Shown: positions 26,542-38,519 of the stretch, piece by piece | How the letters are laid out: the number at the start of each line of letters is the position of its first letter | Position numbering within the stretch: position 1 is the stretch's first letter | Origin: Zychaea mexicana | Lineage: Eukaryota; Mucoromycota; Mucoromycetes; Mucorales; Lichtheimiaceae | Length of the DNA: 64,000 nucleotides | Direction of reading: 5' to 3' | Assembly (NCBI RefSeq): GCF_025766255.1 | Contig: NW_026516667.1 | Span: forward strand, 372,001-436,000 | Notes under the pieces: generated by a model | What the model saw: only the letters and a program-made list of their open reading frames with translations | What the model was told of the DNA's origin: nothing | The model's database searches: none | Program-made: the position numbers and the translations under genes

Positions 26542-28520
26542 TATTGTTATTATATTAAAGGTGATATGTGTTGCTTGTGTGTGTGTGTAAAGGAGTACTG
26601 CGTGTATAGTATTGTTTCAAATGGAGGGGATGGTCCAAAGGTGTTGGGAAAGTACGAGAGAGAGAGAGAGCGGTGGTGTATATTAAAAGAGTGCGAAATG
26701 TGTTTGAGTGAGCAATGGAGGAATGAAGCGGGAGGCGAGGCTTTGTGAGTGGAACCTTTCAACGACGCAACAAAGAAAGAAGAAGGCAATATGGAGCAGT
26801 AAAGATATAGCTTATAATGTGTGTGTCCTTTTTTTTTAAAGTCTCGAACCCAACGAATTTACACAAATGTCCAAATACGGCTTGGACCGTTTCCTACTTT
26901 AGGGAACGTTGGATTTCATTTGAAAGGCCCGCCCTTTTTTATTTTTTTTTGCGCAAAAGAGGTTTGGTTCTGCTATTGTTGCGATAAACCAGGAATGATC
27001 CCTGCAGTAAGTGTCGCGTCCACTGTTTTTCATTGCTGTCTTGAGCTCAGGCAGATGCTTCTCTTGGACTGCTTGACTTTCTAGTCCACCTAGTATTTCA
27101 ACAATGGTCTCGTATCTCTACATCTTGACGATGGCACACGTTCTCTTGGCTTCTTGGCTGTCTTTTGTGCCCCATGGCGTCTTGGCATGTTCAAGCTTGA
27201 ACAGCAAACCTCACTATACCCACTGATATTGGTATTTATAGCTCGACCCTCGATCAATTATAGCTCTCTTCAAAAAGAAGGTAACGTACTTGTTTAGCGT
27301 GAAGGACTACTTTCTATTTGATGAATATTGGGTTGATAGCTGTAAAAGTAAAGTACATAATTCGCCCCAGTAACTCTAGCAGTAGAAGCGGGTGTTTTAT
27401 GCTAAGTTAGCCCTAGGGGTTTCCATAGGGTGAAGATTCCCTTGATATTAAACACACGCATTATTGTTTGGATAATTTGCCTAATCTGAACGTTTTGTGT
27501 TCCTGTTTCTGCAAATTTAAACTTTTAAGGTAAAAAATCAACTTCTTGGGTGTGTTTTCTATCAGACTTGTCTCGAAAGTACTTTAAAAACAAGCAAAGT
27601 TCATTTCGCTATACTTTCATTGTTTCTCATCTATCCTAAATGCAAAATCATAGGCTGAGGTATGATAGAGAAGAACGAACGGTCCTCGATATGCACACGC
27701 CCTCTCATTTAATTGTAACCCAGCAAGAGTTAATATGAAGCATAGCCTAACATGGCTAGTCTTAACATTACAAGGATTAATCGGATGCTTGTATATATCA
27801 TTGAGATAGCCTTCATCATCATCATCACCATCATCTTTCGGGTTATTTGATACAGGTCCCTTTGGCAATGAATCCCCATGATGGTTGAAGTCTATCATTA
27901 CGCAACGTCGCAGCTGAAGACATCCCTAGAAGTGTTAAACCAATTGGAGTCCTTCTCTTTTGTAATGATGTAGTGGTGAGATGTAGAATAATTACTTCCG
28001 CCTCGAACGATCGTCACTAAGCATTCTATAATGTCCTGTCGATCTTCTTCTCACTGAAATAAATGTTCTCGACCGGCCATGTTAACGTATGTTATATTTG
28101 TTGAATTGTTCATAGCTAATGGTAGCGAATAGCAACTGGCATATTGATCGTACTACTAGCTTGGTTTCTGCTAACCAGACTTAAAAACGACACGATTTGT
28201 TGATCCGCTCTTTTCTTCTATTAGTATGATAGTGGTACTGAGCGACAAATAAAGGAAAAAAAAAATCTCCATCAGAATAGCACATAGTTGAGTGGAGCTA
28301 GCTTTTTTCTGCATTCGCTGATTATGTTACAAAGATGTTCGTTGGTTCCCAATTCTAAAGAACTGTTTCACCTTGAACGACGATGAGATTACAGGACCGA
28401 TGAAATCAAATAGTTACTTTCTTTATTTGGCTGATTTCCGAGAAGAGAGAAGACTGTACATACAAAATACCTAAATACTGCTTATACTTACTCTTATGGA
28501 ACAAAAAGTAAGGGACCCCG

Positions 28521-28551
<31 letters not shown>
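28521..28551. repeat. (CAT)n microsatellite
   Basis: About ten consecutive CAT units in intergenic DNA. It reads as poly-Met/Ile/His depending on frame and is not coding. Confidence 0.9.
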
Positions 28552-28552
<1 letters not shown>

Positions 28553-29208
28553 GGCTACAGTACAGTGGTAGCGGACAAAGTTCGTGACGGCGAGTATATG
28601 GAATATATGTAAAGTTACCTAAAAACCTCCCTACGACACTCACGCGCTGAGTTAATATGCACTTGATATTCATTATGTGTCCTTTAGCTCGCTTCATCAG
28701 AAAAGGCAGTTTTGTAAGTAATTAGCAGCCATCTAAAGAGACACATAAATGATCTACCCTACTGCTACATACGTTGTGTGGGTCGCTGATACTTGGATCC
28801 TAACACGCAAGTGTGTTTTTGATAAGCAATGATGTACGCACATGCTATGCAACATAAAAAAATGTCTATCTGTGTGTTGTTGAATGATGGTGTCAGACAG
28901 AAGGGGGTAAAAAAAGAGAAATATAATGCTGGTAATAGGAGAAAGCTCAGACCGTTAAAGCAATCATCCACATAATGTGCGGACACGCATTTCTATAGGG
29001 TCGTTACTGCTACATATGCATGCAAATCAGCTGTCGTCCATGTAAATTAAATAATAGTCATTTACCCTTCTGTGTAATCAGTGTGTATCATTATCATCAT
29101 CGTCCTTGATCCCCATATACAGAATGACAAACAATATTGACTCCCTTACTGCTTCAAACACCTCCCCCTTTCTTCTTGAGAAGTGTTTTGACAGAAAACG
29201 AAAAAAGG

Positions 29209-29216
29209 TATAAATA
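29209..29216 (+). promoter_or_regulatory. TATA box of secreted 3D-like protein gene
   Basis: TATAAATA 240 nt upstream of the start codon, with a pyrimidine-rich leader following. The distance implies a long 5' leader, or a leader intron. Confidence 0.5.
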
Positions 29217-29455
29217 CTGCTTTCACCTTTCATCACGAACATCATCTTCCCATTTGTACTCTCTTACAAACATCTTCTCACTGTCAGGCTACAGTCCCCT
29301 CCCAATACAAACAATCTAAACCCCCCACACATTCATTTTCTTTTGCGTTGATCGCTGTATCATACATTTTCTTTTCTGAGCCGGAACTCTTCTTTGCATA
29401 GTAAATCTCCCCCCGACACATACACATTCGTTCTTTTTTTGTACTTGAAACAACT

Positions 29456-30378
29456 ATGAAGCTGTGCTTACCCATTGTATTGATGCTTTCTTTGGCATCC
29501 ATTGTCACCACGGCTGCGCCTGTGACACAAGAAAAACGCGGATTAAAGAGCTGCTACAAGCACGCCACATTGACTCAGTAAGCTGTTTTCATATTAAATT
29601 TCTATTTTTGTTAATTATTGAATCACCACTTCTCTAACTCCTATTTTTTCGACTAGATATTGGATTCCCAAGGAGGGTGACAAGGATGAAGACAATGATG
29701 GTCACTCGGTATCTCTTACGGGCCCAAAGACTAAAACGCTCAAGACCTCGAGCGGAAAGAAAATTGCCAAAGTATCCAAGACGACTTATGAGGTAAGAAA
29801 CCTACTAATTATACCTAGCAATAGAAATGAATATGTACGAAACACGAACTGACGTGTGGATGTTCGTATAGAAATTCCAAATGGAAGGCACCGGCTTGTT
29901 AAAGAACGGTGAGATGGTCAACTTGGATGACAGCAAGGACGACTTTATGGAAGTGAACCGTAAAAAGGATCCTTTCGGTATTGGTAAGTTAAAGTCAACC
30001 AACACAATAAACCAGGCAGATATATAAAAGCAATGGAATTGAATGTATCTAACTCTGTTAATCTTAGGCGAAGACGACGATGTAGCTCTGGAACCCTGGG
30101 TTAGTGTCGCTTCTAACGACTTGGATCGTGGAACAACGCTTTATATCAAGGATTTGGACGGTGTTAAGCTGCCTGATGGCAAGACTCACAATGGCTGTGT
30201 ACGCGTTGACGACGAAGGCTGGAGCTTTGATGACTGTCAACTGGACTTTTTCGTTCTTAGCTATCAAGACTACAAGAAGTTGGACGACAAGATTGGCGAA
30301 AAAGTGTCCGTTGAAAAGAAAAAGTGTAAAGTCCAAGACTACGTGACAAAAAAAACCAAGAAATGGGCTGTTTTGTAG
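29456..30378 (+). CDS. Secreted protein with 3D/double-psi beta-barrel-like domain
   Basis: Exons: 29456-29577, 29657-29792, 29872-29983, 30068-30378; 226 residues. A clear signal peptide (MKLCLPIVLMLSLASIVTTA) is followed by a short propeptide ending in KR, a Kex2-type site, so the product should be secreted. The mature part has TQYWIPKEGDKD, then GTGLLKNGEMVNL, then EPWVSVASNDLDRGTTLYIK, LPDGKTHNGCVRVDDEGWSF and CQLDFFVLSY. The order of a Gly-rich start, a GT-LYI strand and a late D-G-x(n)-D pattern resembles the bacterial 3D domain, a double-psi beta-barrel also seen in MltA/RlpA-type cell-wall proteins. Four cysteines in the mature chain could form two disulfides. A role at the wall or in the extracellular space is an inference. 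The AATAAAATAAAA near 30440 is a likely poly(A) element. Confidence 0.62.
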
Positions 30379-30843
30379 TATAGCCGCATCCAGACTACTA
30401 CACAACTACAGCGGTTGTTAGAGTGTATTTACATGCCAAAAATAAAATAAAAATTTGTCCTTTATGCGAGTCATATCATGCACGTTATACTAGTTTTTGG
30501 AAAGCTGTGCTTGTTACAGCATGGCAAATGGTTACCGGTGGATACATTTTAACCAGTCTCGTAGTAACCAGTCGTCGCTATTAGCAACGGGATGATGTGG
30601 ATGTCCCCAAAGGATAATAAAGGTACTACTCTTCGTTTGTTTTTTTTTTTTTTGAGTCAAAACGGATTCAATTGGGAGGAGCACGACACTTGGCTCTTCT
30701 GCGAATATGGAAGCAGTGGCCACATCATGTCACTCACTGTTAAAAAGCAAGGAGATTAAACTTTGCAATACAGCAGAAAAGTAGGAACGTTTATAAAAGA
30801 GGCAAGAAATGCTGCCGTAACCGATTTTTGCCTTTTCTGTCCA
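30379..30843. other. Intergenic, tandem genes
   Basis: 465 bp holding the 3' region of the 3D-like gene (AATAAAATAAAA near 30440), a T run near 30640-30652, and the TATA box of the next gene at 30792-30799. No gene seen. Confidence 0.6.
30792..30799 (+). promoter_or_regulatory. TATA box of NAPE-PLD gene
   Basis: TATAAAAG lying 52 nt upstream of the start codon at 30844, a spacing that fits a short leader. Confidence 0.6.
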
Positions 30844-32610
30844 ATGTCACGGTTTTCGCGGGCGGGAGCACTGGTAGCAGGTGCATTTTCTCTCACTGGG
30901 CTGGCAGGCTATTGTTATGTAACTTCTTCTACTCCCTTATCTGGTGCAATGTCTTCAACCTATAATGGCAACAAACCCGGCGACCATCACCATGGCAATG
31001 GTTTCCGTAAGAGAATTGCTCTACCATAAAGATCCTATAACGTTTTCGAAATTGACACAAGAGTTTCTTTGAATTGTGGAAATTTTAGGAAACCCATGGC
31101 CCTCCGCTACTAATAACGGTCTTCGAGAGATGTTTAAAATGTTGAGTGAGGTTGGTCTTCGAAAGACTGAGCAATCAATCACCCCGAACGCAAAACCACC
31201 CACTGTCGACGCAATGAATTGGAAGCTTATCCGGGAAGCGACTTCACAGGCCGGTGAGAAGGCCATTGTTGTCACTTGGCTCGGACAGTAAGTTTTACTC
31301 TCAACGTTTTAAAAAGGATTGGTTGAAGGTTCTTTGCTAACAATAAAATTTTGAAAGTGCGTGCGCATTGGTGCAGATAAACGGCGTCAATGTTTTGCTG
31401 GATCCCGTTTTCTCGGATAGGTAAAGTGTTACTTTTGGACCCAGGAACCCAAGATAAAAAAGGTATCTTACAAGAGATATCTTTCATTTTCGACTCACAC
31501 TAGATGCTCACCTTTTTCGTTCGTGGGACCTAAGCGCTATACCGAACCACCCTGTCAATTGAAGGATTTACCAAAGATAGATGCAGTCGTCATATCACAT
31601 AATCAGTAAGTTGAAACTCTTAAAAAGGGGTTGAACGCGGGCCGTTAGTAATTCCGATCTCTGCAGTTATGATCACCTGGATCTAAACTCCATCAAAGAG
31701 TTGGCGGAACAACATCCGGAAGCACATTTCTATGTACCTCTTGGAAACAAGGCTTGGTTCAATATAGAGAAATCCAACGAGCGTGTGACAGAATTGGACT
31801 GGTGGCAGGATAGAACGCTCACTTTGGGTAATGGCAAGGCTGTCAAGCTCACTTGTACGCCCTGCCAGCACTTCTCGGGCCGTGGTATTCTGGATAGAAA
31901 CAAGACGCTCTGGGCTTCGTGGTGTCTCGAAGGAGTGCGTGAGGGCCAATCTTCAGGTGGCAAGGTGTTCTTTGGAGGGTAAGTGCATATTCTGAAAGAG
32001 GAATGAAAAAATAGAGATGACTTATTTGAGTTCTTTGCAGTGATACGGGATATCGGGCTGTCCCACAAGGAACGAAGCCTGATGCACAATACGATGAAGA
32101 TCACCTCGATACTTTGCCACATTGTCCTGCATTCAAAGGTATAAACGTATACGTGGGGTGAGCTCATATCTATATGCGCGTTTCTGATACGTTCACTTCC
32201 TCTTATAATGCCTTAAAGAAATCGGAAGCAGGATTGGACCTTTTGATCTTTCTCTAATTCCAATCGGTGCATACTCGCCTCGATGGTTCATGTCTACTAT
32301 CCACTGCTCACCTGAAGATGCTGTTCGGGTTCACGAGGATGTCAAGAGTAAAAAATCTGTAAGAAACAAAGCGTAATAGTGGATGAACGGTGCTTGATAT
32401 GCATATCTAAATTATACTTTTTTGTGTTATTAGATCGGTATCCATTGGGGTACTTTTGTGCTGACAGACGAGCCTATCGATGAGCCACCAGAGCGTCTCA
32501 AGAAGGCCCTTCAGAAGCGTGGTCATGATGGAGAAGTCTTTGGCGTTCTTAAACTTGGAGAAACGATGGTTATCGAAACCTCATCTTCATCAACTACTAG
32601 TAATCTATAA
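30844..32610 (+). CDS. NAPE-PLD-like metallo-beta-lactamase-fold phospholipase D
   Basis: N-acyl-phosphatidylethanolamine phospholipase D family (yeast Fmp30, animal NAPEPLD), which releases N-acylethanolamines from membrane lipids. Exons: 30844-31006, 31089-31287, 31358-31420, 31504-31605, 31667-31978, 32041-32138, 32219-32358, 32434-32610; 417 residues. The N-terminus has a hydrophobic segment ([18 protein letters not shown]) that may anchor or target it. The family core follows: [35 protein letters not shown], the zinc motif ISHNHYDHLD (HxHxDH), then [10 protein letters not shown] with a metal His, FGGDTGYR with the bridging Asp, [12 protein letters not shown] and IGIHWGTF with the last metal His. 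All zinc ligands are present, so it should be active. Mitochondrial placement, as for Fmp30, is only a suggestion. Confidence 0.92.
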
Positions 32611-33098
32611 ATATATTATGTACCTGAAATACCTTTACGTTAATTTAGTAGGAATCCTTCTCTGTTACTCTTCTTCCGTATAATGTAGATTATAATTGTA
32701 TTTCTAATGTATAGTTTTGCATACATACTCATGCACGCTAACATATGACTATACCAAACTACAAATCAATCTGACGTCAATTTGATTTATCTATTCTTAC
32801 TTGGAATCTAGCCAGATCCGGTATAGGTAGGTTTAGAGAGAGAATTTATTGGTCTGTACGCCACGGTTCGTGAAGACAACTGCAGCACTTGGCTAGTAAC
32901 GCTAAAATAGACTGCGAGGCAAAAACGAAAAGTGCAGACGGGAGAAAAGCGGCAAAGGCGCACAACGATAAGTGTCGTCATACTTGAAGGTTTGCAAACA
33001 AGTTTATTTTAAAATCGGGCGCGTTTCCGCTGTTTCCGCTGAGATCTGTCGTTCTCCGCTGCATAAAGCAGCTCTTTCATTCCAAAAAAGCCGGAAAA
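32611..33098. other. Intergenic, tandem genes
   Basis: 488 bp of AT-rich DNA containing the NAPE-PLD 3' region and the promoter of the HutD fusion gene. No distinct TATA box or RNA gene is seen. Confidence 0.55.
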
Positions 33099-36000
33099 AT
33101 GAATCCAACTGCCAGCGATCTCCCACAAGGTTCAATGCTCGAAGAGGACTCTCCTGAGCCCTCGCTTCTCAGAGTACACCGTCTAACACCAAGGTACTGG
33201 ACACGCTTTTTGACATGACAACTTTCGTAATTCCGCACTGGGGCCAAGACTTGCTTCTCTTTCCTTCCTGACAATGAGGGAGCAACGCTTGTACTGAACA
33301 ACAGGATCACATTCATATCAAATAGTGAAGACTACAAGACAAAGTCATGGAAAAATGGGCTAGGATATACAAGCGAGATTAGCATCTACCCACCAAAGAA
33401 GGATTTCAAAACTGAGGCTTTCTTTTGGCGTTTGAGTAAGCATCGGATCGATGCAAACTGCAACTTTTCAGTATTTCCAGGATATGAGTGGTGAGTGGAA
33501 ACGTTGAGAACGCGCTAGAGCTGTGAAAAAGAAGAGTTTTGATAACCGTCTTTCTGTAGCACAACTATTGTTCTACCGAGTGGCCACGAAAATGTTACAC
33601 TATTGCTTAACCATAAGGGGGAAGAAATGTCGACCAAGGTGAAGCCGTTGTTCCCTTATTCTTGGAACGGATCATGGTAAAAAAGCTAGTTACTCGTTGC
33701 ATGTGTGCTCAAATAAGACGGAAGTAAAACTGATGGATTCAAATTCCAGGGTGACGAGTTGTCGCGTGTCAAATCCGCCCATCACAAACCTGCAGTTCAT
33801 GGTCAAGAAGAATTTGGGCACCGCACAGTTTTATGTCGAGAAAATTGGCCAGCCCATCTCAAACGAGAGCGGAGAAACTGGAAAAAAACTGTTACTGGGA
33901 TCATTTGCCTTGGTCTACGTCGTGGATGGATTTGTACGGATCACTTTGGACGAAAACCATATGCATGGTCATTCTGTGCTTCTTTCGCCTGATGAGACGC
34001 TGTATATCGAGCGTGACGAAGAAGCAAGTCCTACGAGCATATTTATTCAAGCAGCTGATGCAACAGGTGCAGTAGGTGGTCATGATTTAGGTCAGTTTAA
34101 ACTTGATGAGTTATATTTTGCAAGGGAGAAAATGAGATCCAGCAATGTTTTGCTGAGACCATATCATATAGACGCTACTGTTATTACAATGCAAATTTCC
34201 GAAGTAAAACAAAGCACTACAGCCATGAGCGTCGAAGATAGTATAGGAAGACTTAGCCACAGTATGCTAGAAGCATCCATTAGTGCTGCACAACAACAAC
34301 AACAACAAAACAAGAGTACTGGGACTGCACCAAGCCAACGGCGCGAGCCTCGCCGTAAAGGCTCCCTCGTCGTGTACGACGATCAACCGCTTGTTGGAAA
34401 CGCTCTAGCTTCTACTGCTGGTGGGCCCGATATTAAAACGATAGTTACCTCTGCTGAGCCTATGCCTATTCCAGGATCTACTAGTGGCGCTGCCGATGCA
34501 GACGCGTTAGCATCGAGTTTGCAAACAACCGAACTTGCCTCAGTGGATGAAGGGATGCGTCGAGATAGTATTGCAATGATACGCGGAAACCTCGATACAT
34601 CGCAAGTATACGCGCCGCCTAATTTCGCACTGCTCCCTCAGGATACCGATGTTCCACCACCTGTGGTTCGTGACCGTCTCGTCGTTGAAGATTTCCCTGT
34701 CAATACAATAAGCACAGCTTGGATTAAAATGGTCAAACAAGGTTTGAGTGAATGGATCCGGTTGCCTGCTATTGTTTGTAGAGGTGCAGAAGAGGGGTAA
34801 TTATGTGATTTCTAGCTTTTCAAGTGTGATAGGTCCAGCGCGAAATCCTAATATACTAATTTGCTTTCACAGTCCTGTTGTTGGTATAACAGCAGCTGTC
34901 CATGGAAATGAGCTTAATGGCGTACCATGCATACATCGGTAAAAAAATTCTTCTCTTTTACATAGGTGTTTTCTGGTAGTGTTCTTGAAGATAAACATTG
35001 CATCTTTCTTCCGTTAGTGTTGTCTCGGAAATCGACGTCAAGAAGCTGCAGGGAACTGTTGTTGCTGTTCCCTGTGTCAATATGGTTGGATATCTTCAGT
35101 TCAAACGCGAATTTGCTGACGGTCGAGATTTAAACCGACAGTTCCCAGGAAAAGAGGATGGATTTGCATCGCAAGTCTACTGCTACCATCTTATGAACAA
35201 AGTTATCTCCCAGTTCAACTACTTGATCGATTTGCATACTGCGAGCTTTGGACGGATCAACTCGTATTATGTTCGTGCAGATATGGTAAGAATGGAGAAA
35301 GATGGCAGAATATGTCATTTTTCTATAGGAAATGGATTGAGAGAAGCAGCAGTGATATATAGCAATCAATATAACTATATTCTGTTTTACATAGAACGAC
35401 AGTGGATCTGCAATTCTGGCGCGCTTGCAACAGCCCCAAATTGTTCTTCATAATTCTGGACAAGATGGTAAAGTTTTTCTATCATTATACATCTGTTTGA
35501 GGCTGTTTTGTAAACGGGCTGCATGTGTGTATAGCAGCTAAATTGGCTTAATATAGGAACGCTGAGATCTGCTGCTGCTGCAAGAGGCATCAAAGCAATC
35601 ACGGTAGAAATTGGCAATCCGCAACTGTTCCAAAACCAATACGTGCAGGTACAGGAAATCATCAATTTGAAGTATACACAACGAATGAATAAGGTTCTAT
35701 CATTGATGCGCTTCCTATATATTCACTCAAATGTATAGTGGTCATACATGGGCGTGATGCGCATCTTGGATAATCTTGGAATGTTTACCCTGAATTTGGG
35801 ACCGGATCAAGTCATGCTTGGACCTCCAAACACGGTTTTGTGTTCCAAAGGTTTCTGGGTAAGTGGTGAGAATGGGAAATTAAAATTTATTTACGCTTTG
35901 ATATATGTGGATAAGCTAGAACATCCGGCATTATATTTGATACCATAGATCTACACAAGAACGGGTGGCGTATTAGAAGTATATCCTGGTGTAAATACAA

Positions 36001-36295
36001 TTATCCGCAAGGGCGACGTGATTGCTAGGATCAAAAATATTTTCGGCAACGTCGTGGATGAGTATAGGTCTCCATGTGGTGGAATTGTAAGTATACTAGA
36101 GCTCTATGTTATTTTCTTGGTACATACATGCTTTTTTTGTTCAATATACTAATCACTTTTATAAATTTTAAACGAATACAGGTAATCGGACGCAGCTCGA
36201 ACCCTGTGGCAATGTCTGGCGATCGAATTCTTCATCTGGGAGTCATCAAAAGAAGGGGTGAAACTCTACCTAAAGAAGCAAAGGAGAACTACTAA
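33099..36295 (+). CDS. Fusion of HutD-type cupin and AstE/AspA-type zinc deacylase
   Basis: Exons: 33099-33193, 33326-33490, 33560-33676, 33750-34796, 34873-34938, 35018-35285, 35395-35467, 35557-35648, 35739-35858, 35949-36086, 36182-36295; 764 residues, every junction in phase. Residues about 25-230 resemble HutD/Ves cupins: [45 protein letters not shown], and a second barrel half [14 protein letters not shown] linker of about 240 residues (poly-Gln, Ser/Arg-rich) follows. From about 470 on is a succinylglutamate desuccinylase/aspartoacylase domain: [19 protein letters not shown] gives the zinc His and Glu of Hxx[11 protein letters not shown] the substrate Arg, LIDLHTA the third zinc His, and AITVEIG a late glutamate. 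The exon 33750-34796 spans HutD, linker and the start of the deacylase, which argues against two separate genes. Likely cytosolic, acting on an N-acyl amino acid; the substrate is unknown. Confidence 0.85.
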
Positions 36296-36724
36296 GCTTA
36301 GTAGAAACGGATTTAGTTGTAAATAAAGTATTGAGAGAAGCACCTTCTCGAACAATCGCATGCGTACAGTGACGTTGAGCAGACATTGAGGTGGAAGAAG
36401 GGTGATACCTATTTTGTAATGATTCTAACAGTATGGTGCACCAAGTTTCTAGCTACGGCTTTTAGCTATCTCATTGCTATGTGCATGATCGTTTCACAAG
36501 CAATATGACTAGTCATGCAGCAAGTGTCATCAGATTTCCGAGTGAGTCACCCGGGAAAATGCGGATTATTTCATTCATTTGGATCCACGTATCTCCGGGA
36601 GCTGTGGGCAGCTATACTAGTATGGCAAGTATCGTACGTAGCAAAGTATTTAATGCCCAACGTTTTTTCATGGCGGTGTGTATTTCCCCTCTTAATTCTG
36701 TCTTTTTACAACAAGCAGTAACGT
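36296..36724. other. Intergenic, tandem genes
   Basis: 429 bp with the fusion gene's 3' end and the promoter of the first glutathione transferase. Nothing else is seen. Confidence 0.55.
36319..36326 (+). terminator. Poly(A) signal-like AATAAA after the HutD fusion gene
   Basis: AAATAAAG lies about 25 nt past the stop codon in a TGTA-containing context, typical of a fungal 3'-end element. Confidence 0.45.
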
Positions 36725-37927
36725 ATGGCTCCTTCACCACAAATTGTCCTTTACGATCTCAAACTTGTTGATGCCCCGGGTTTGATATGGTCCCCTAACA
36801 CTTGCAAGACACGCTACGCGTTAAACTATAAGGTACGTGCACACTTTCTAAGCATAAAAGAGCTGAGGTCTTTTATACGCATTATTCCCATAGATGTCCT
36901 TAACAATTTACGTGCATATATAGGGTATTCCGTACAAAACGGTGTGGCTCACATACCCAGAAGTACACTCTGAAATCCCTAAATTAACGTACAGTAATAT
37001 ATGCTTGTTGTAACGGCGCTTTTGGTGAAAATGAATCTCTGATGAGATGTCATATAATTTTTTGTAGCAAAAAAGACGGTCGCCCGACTGTGCCTGTGAT
37101 CGTTGATCTGCTCCACGATAGCACGGTAGTTCAAGACTCTTGGGAAATTGTGTACGTTATATTTGCATCCTTTCAATGAAGTACCACATATTTCGTATTC
37201 AAGTTCTTTCTTTCCTTACACAATGTCGTTGTTTATAATGCTAATCAATTGAGAGTCGCTATTAACTGACTTACTCTAAAAAAGGAAGTATCTCGAAGAA
37301 GTATATCCGGACACCCCAAAACTCTTCAACACCAACAGTATCGGCGCCCATTTGTTTTTCCAAGACTACTGCACGCAAAAATTATTATTTGCAGTAGTGT
37401 TTAGACTCGTATTGTCAAATATGATAGATCTCGCTGGAGAACACAAAGAGTGGTTCATAAAAACTCGAGAAGCATTCCTCGGAATGTCTATCAAAGAGTT
37501 TATAGGAGATGATCCAACTGTACATGCAAAGGCGCTCACGCAAAATTTGGAGCCTATCGGGAAAATTCTTAAGACATATCCTTATATAAGTGGACAACAA
37601 AGTACGTCTTTTTTACCTATTTCTTTTTCCAGAATGCTATGTAAGCATACAGTACCATTGTGATAGATGCATACATCAGTATCCATACATATTTGAAAGA
37701 ACAGCATGTCATATAATTCCACAAACCCGTTATTTGTTTATTATCACACAATAGTTGGATGGTCCGATATTGTCTTCACATCAAGCCTTCGTATGCTTGT
37801 TGCCTTCCGGCCTGATTCGTTTGGTGCTTTAGTGCTCGACGATAAAAAAGCAGGAAAGCAGTTTCAAGAATGGTGGAATCGGATGGACAAATATATGCAA
37901 CTTGAGCCTCCATGTTATTCAGTATGA
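36725..37927 (+). CDS. Glutathione S-transferase-like protein, copy 1
   Basis: Exons: 36725-36832, 36924-36988, 37068-37151, 37285-37601, 37755-37927; 248 residues, a typical GST length. The N-terminal thioredoxin-like domain reads IVLYDLKLV, LIWSPNTCKTRYALNYKGIP and YKTVWLTYPEV, then RPTVPVIVDLLHDSTVVQDS (the cis-Pro motif VPVI and the DS glutathione contact). The all-helical domain follows, ending with GWSDIVFTSSLRMLVAF and WNRMDKYMQL. The order and the WSPNT-x-KTRYALNYKG motif match the fungal etherase-type (LigE/FuA-like) GST class, which in that class often carries Trp where this protein has Cys. It pairs with a second copy 592 bp downstream in the same orientation with all intron positions shared, so the two arose by tandem duplication. 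Role in detoxification or peroxide handling is inferred from class. Confidence 0.85.
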
Positions 37928-38519
37928 ACAGCAGAGTCAATGCAAACTGGCTGATGTAGCAACTAAATATATAATTTTTTTTGTTGGCAATCAAAAGGAT
38001 CACAGATAAAATTATGTTTTCTAATTTCAACGCTTTCAACGTTTCAATGTACTAGTATTATCCATTTAAAGGTTCGCTATCTTAAAGAGGTACCGTAGTA
38101 TCAGACATATCAGCCAGTTCTAAACGCGATCGGTACGTATATATTATGTGTTGACGGCCCTTCATCAGTGCTACATACTGAACTTAATGCCTTGGCGGAG
38201 GCATTATGATGAATCTACCTAAAGCAATTTTTGCTTATTAAGCACCTCAATGCTGGATAGATTATGCTTGAACAATCATGTTTGCACTATGTATTCATAC
38301 ACTTAAAAAGCAATATTCGCCAGAAAACAAGCTCTGAGCAGATTATAGATAAAATACAGATGGATTGGCAACTAGAAAAAACCAATCACATAGTTTTCTC
38401 GAGCACGCTATATTGCGCATTAATATTTAGCGCGGTGCCTTTTAAAAGTGTGGGAACCTGGTAACACCTGTATTCATATAAAGCCTTGAACTTTTTGAAT
38501 AATCAACAATATAACCAAA
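37928..38519. other. Intergenic between tandem GST genes
   Basis: 592 bp. It has the 3' region of copy 1 and the promoter of copy 2, with TATAAAG at 38477-38483. No remnant of a third copy is visible. Confidence 0.55.
38477..38483 (+). promoter_or_regulatory. TATA box of second GST gene
   Basis: TATAAAG 43 nt upstream of the start codon at 38520; the short leader is AT-rich and ends AACCAAAATGG, a good start context. Confidence 0.55.

Larger units (their letters stand above)
26542..29455. other. Intergenic between divergent glycosyltransferase-like and 3D-like genes
   Basis: About 2.9 kb with no gene I can support. It holds a CAT trinucleotide run at 28521-28551 and short GT and GA runs near 26575-26680. 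A TATA box at 29209-29216 belongs to the downstream + strand gene. The rest is AT-rich sequence with dense stops. Confidence 0.5.

Noticed and set aside
33099..36295. HutD and AstE/AspA as two adjacent genes
   Set aside because: The frame from HutD through the linker ends at a stop only if the intron at 34797 is ignored; splicing joins GAEEG to [13 protein letters not shown] in frame, matching the family's start of the deacylase domain.
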